Shown: piece after piece, positions 62,715-64,000 of the stretch
Layout of the letters: each line of letters begins with the position of its first letter
How positions within the stretch are numbered: position 1 is the first letter of the stretch
NCBI GenBank assembly: GCA_001632425.1
Contig: KV425591.1
Location: 1 to 64,000, forward strand
Reading direction: 5' to 3'
DNA from: Neolentinus lepideus HHB14362 ss-1
Lineage: Eukaryota > Basidiomycota > Agaricomycetes > Gloeophyllales > Gloeophyllaceae
Length of the DNA: 64,000 nucleotides
Notes under the pieces: model-generated
Told to the model about the DNA's origin: nothing
What the model saw: only the letters and a program-made list of their open reading frames with translations
Database searches by the model: none
Made by a program: the position numbers and the translations under genes

Positions 62715-62890
62715 ACAATCACTGCATACGAGTACTTAGGCGGTCTTCTCCGATATTTTTGCTCAAGATACGACGTTTGACTATCATCAGGGGACGAAGC
62801 AACATGTATTACATATGACATTGTATCATTACACACCACACGTACAAGATAAACCGTCATAAAATCCATCTTTTCGCAAGTGATCGAGAG

Positions 62891-64000
<1,110 letters not shown>

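Overview
The window looks like nuclear DNA of a basidiomycete, most likely an agaricomycete. Genes are broken by many short GT-AG introns (about 45-90 bp). Families typical of mushroom genomes are present: a FunK1 kinase, F-box/leucine-rich proteins, and AAA ATPases with a fungal N-terminal domain. Decayed Ty3/gypsy retroelements lie beside ordinary fungal housekeeping genes. All splice junctions given here were worked out by eye.

1-13.8 kb is a retroelement graveyard. A decayed Ty3/gypsy element on the minus strand (integrase, RNase H, RT, protease, gag, about 1124-7181) abuts a head-to-head pair of 1.3-kb LTRs (7182-8497 and 8622-9938). That pair abuts the gag region of a second gypsy-like element (9939-12655). 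A hypothetical gene follows at 12944-13793.

14.4-17.9 kb is ordinary gene space: a HINT-type HIT hydrolase and a membrane-anchored aldo-keto reductase share a divergent promoter, followed by a gene of unknown function.

18.9-43.1 kb is an island of AAA ATPase paralogs. There are three apparently working copies (A and B on minus, C on plus), one copy that has lost its ATPase core (D), and one short relic (E). Between them lie a Ser/Thr kinase with a long activation-segment insert, an Ssr4-like SWI/SNF-RSC subunit, a FunK1 kinase and an F-box gene with an in-frame stop.

43.4-50.8 kb holds a ROT1-like ER chaperone, a 0.5-kb non-autonomous DNA element, a conserved fungal protein of unknown function, and an arylsulfatase with an apparent one-base frameshift.

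50.8-64 kb holds a near-perfect 1.08-kb hairpin element (52036-53113), the proteasome beta-6 subunit, a second F-box gene with an in-frame stop, two small hypothetical genes, and the 3' part of an AFG2/SPATA5-type AAA ATPase running off the window edge.

The housekeeping genes look intact and unlinked in function. The notable biology is paralog birth and death of the AAA and F-box families, and the large inverted-repeat structures.
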